NCBI GenBank assembly: GCA_913058195.1
Contig: CAJXPP010000169.1
Location: 1 to 5,214 of the forward strand
DNA length: 5,214 bases
Reading direction: 5' to 3'
Source of the DNA: an uncultured Gammaproteobacteria bacterium
GTDB taxonomy: Bacteria > Pseudomonadota > Gammaproteobacteria > Nitrosococcales > Methylophagaceae
This document shows, one piece after another, positions 5,170-5,214 of this stretch. Position 1 is the first letter of the stretch. The number at the start of each line of letters is the position of its first letter. The notes beneath the pieces are model-generated. The model was not told the DNA's origin and did not search any database. It saw only the letters and a list, made by a program, of their open reading frames with translations. The position numbers and the translations under genes are program-made.

Positions 5170-5214
5170 CTGTCTCTTATACACATCTCCGAGCCCACGA
5201 GACTAGGCATGATC
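5170..5214 (+). other. Illumina Nextera adapter contamination (not genomic)
   Basis: CTGTCTCTTATACACATCT (5170-5188) is the 19-bp Tn5 mosaic end used in Nextera libraries. It is followed by CCGAGCCCACGAGAC (5189-5203), the Nextera read-2 adapter, then TAGGCATG (5204-5211), which equals i7 index N706, then ATC (5212-5214), the first bases of the P7 tail. The order and spacing are exactly those of adapter read-through. Real sequence therefore ends at 5169. Confidence 0.97.

Noticed and set aside
5170..5188. A Tn5 transposon end (mosaic end sequence)
   Set aside because: It is followed directly by the Nextera read-2 adapter, a standard 8-base index and the start of P7, so it is a library artefact and not a mobile element.

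Overview
The window is a piece of an AT-rich bacterial chromosome, most likely from a marine gammaproteobacterium (Vibrionales/Alteromonadales type, such as Photobacterium, Psychromonas, Moritella or Shewanella). The basis is the protein families: assimilatory nitrate genes, a PP2C-kinase fusion next to a nitrate transporter, an MSHA-like pilin, and an NtrC/sigma-54 promoter architecture. The species cannot be named from this alone. The window is not clean to its right edge. Bases 5170-5214 are Illumina Nextera adapter plus an index, so real sequence ends at 5169.

Layout. Bases 1-275 (+) are the C-terminal end of an assimilatory nitrate reductase (NasA type) with its BFD-like [2Fe-2S] domain. 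It converges on a solitary MSHA-like type IV prepilin gene on the minus strand (320-820). Bases 821-1392 are a gene-free regulatory interval. It holds a pilin promoter, a strong minus-strand terminator with no gene in front of it (1015-1048), and a textbook nitrogen-control promoter. That promoter has two NtrC-type dyads with centres 32 bp apart, an IHF/FNR-like site and a GG-N10-GC sigma-54 element. The predicted transcript starts about 40 nt before the next gene with a stem-loop at its very 5' end.

Bases 1393-2859 (+) encode a nitrate/nitrite transporter of the NNP branch of the major facilitator superfamily, with two extra membrane segments between its halves. After an intergenic intrinsic terminator (2886-2925) comes a 574-residue protein (2941-4665, +). 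It fuses a PP2C phosphatase to a protein kinase and ends in a membrane anchor. Bases 4666-5058 hold no convincing gene. At 5059 a secreted-protein gene begins and is cut off by the adapter after 37 codons.

How it works together (inference): under nitrogen limitation, phosphorylated NtrC would activate the sigma-54 promoter and drive nitrate uptake. Read-through of the internal terminator would make a smaller amount of the membrane-anchored kinase/phosphatase, which is well placed to control uptake or reduction post-translationally. The reductase whose end lies at the left edge would use the imported nitrate. The pilin gene looks like an unrelated insertion between these nitrate genes.
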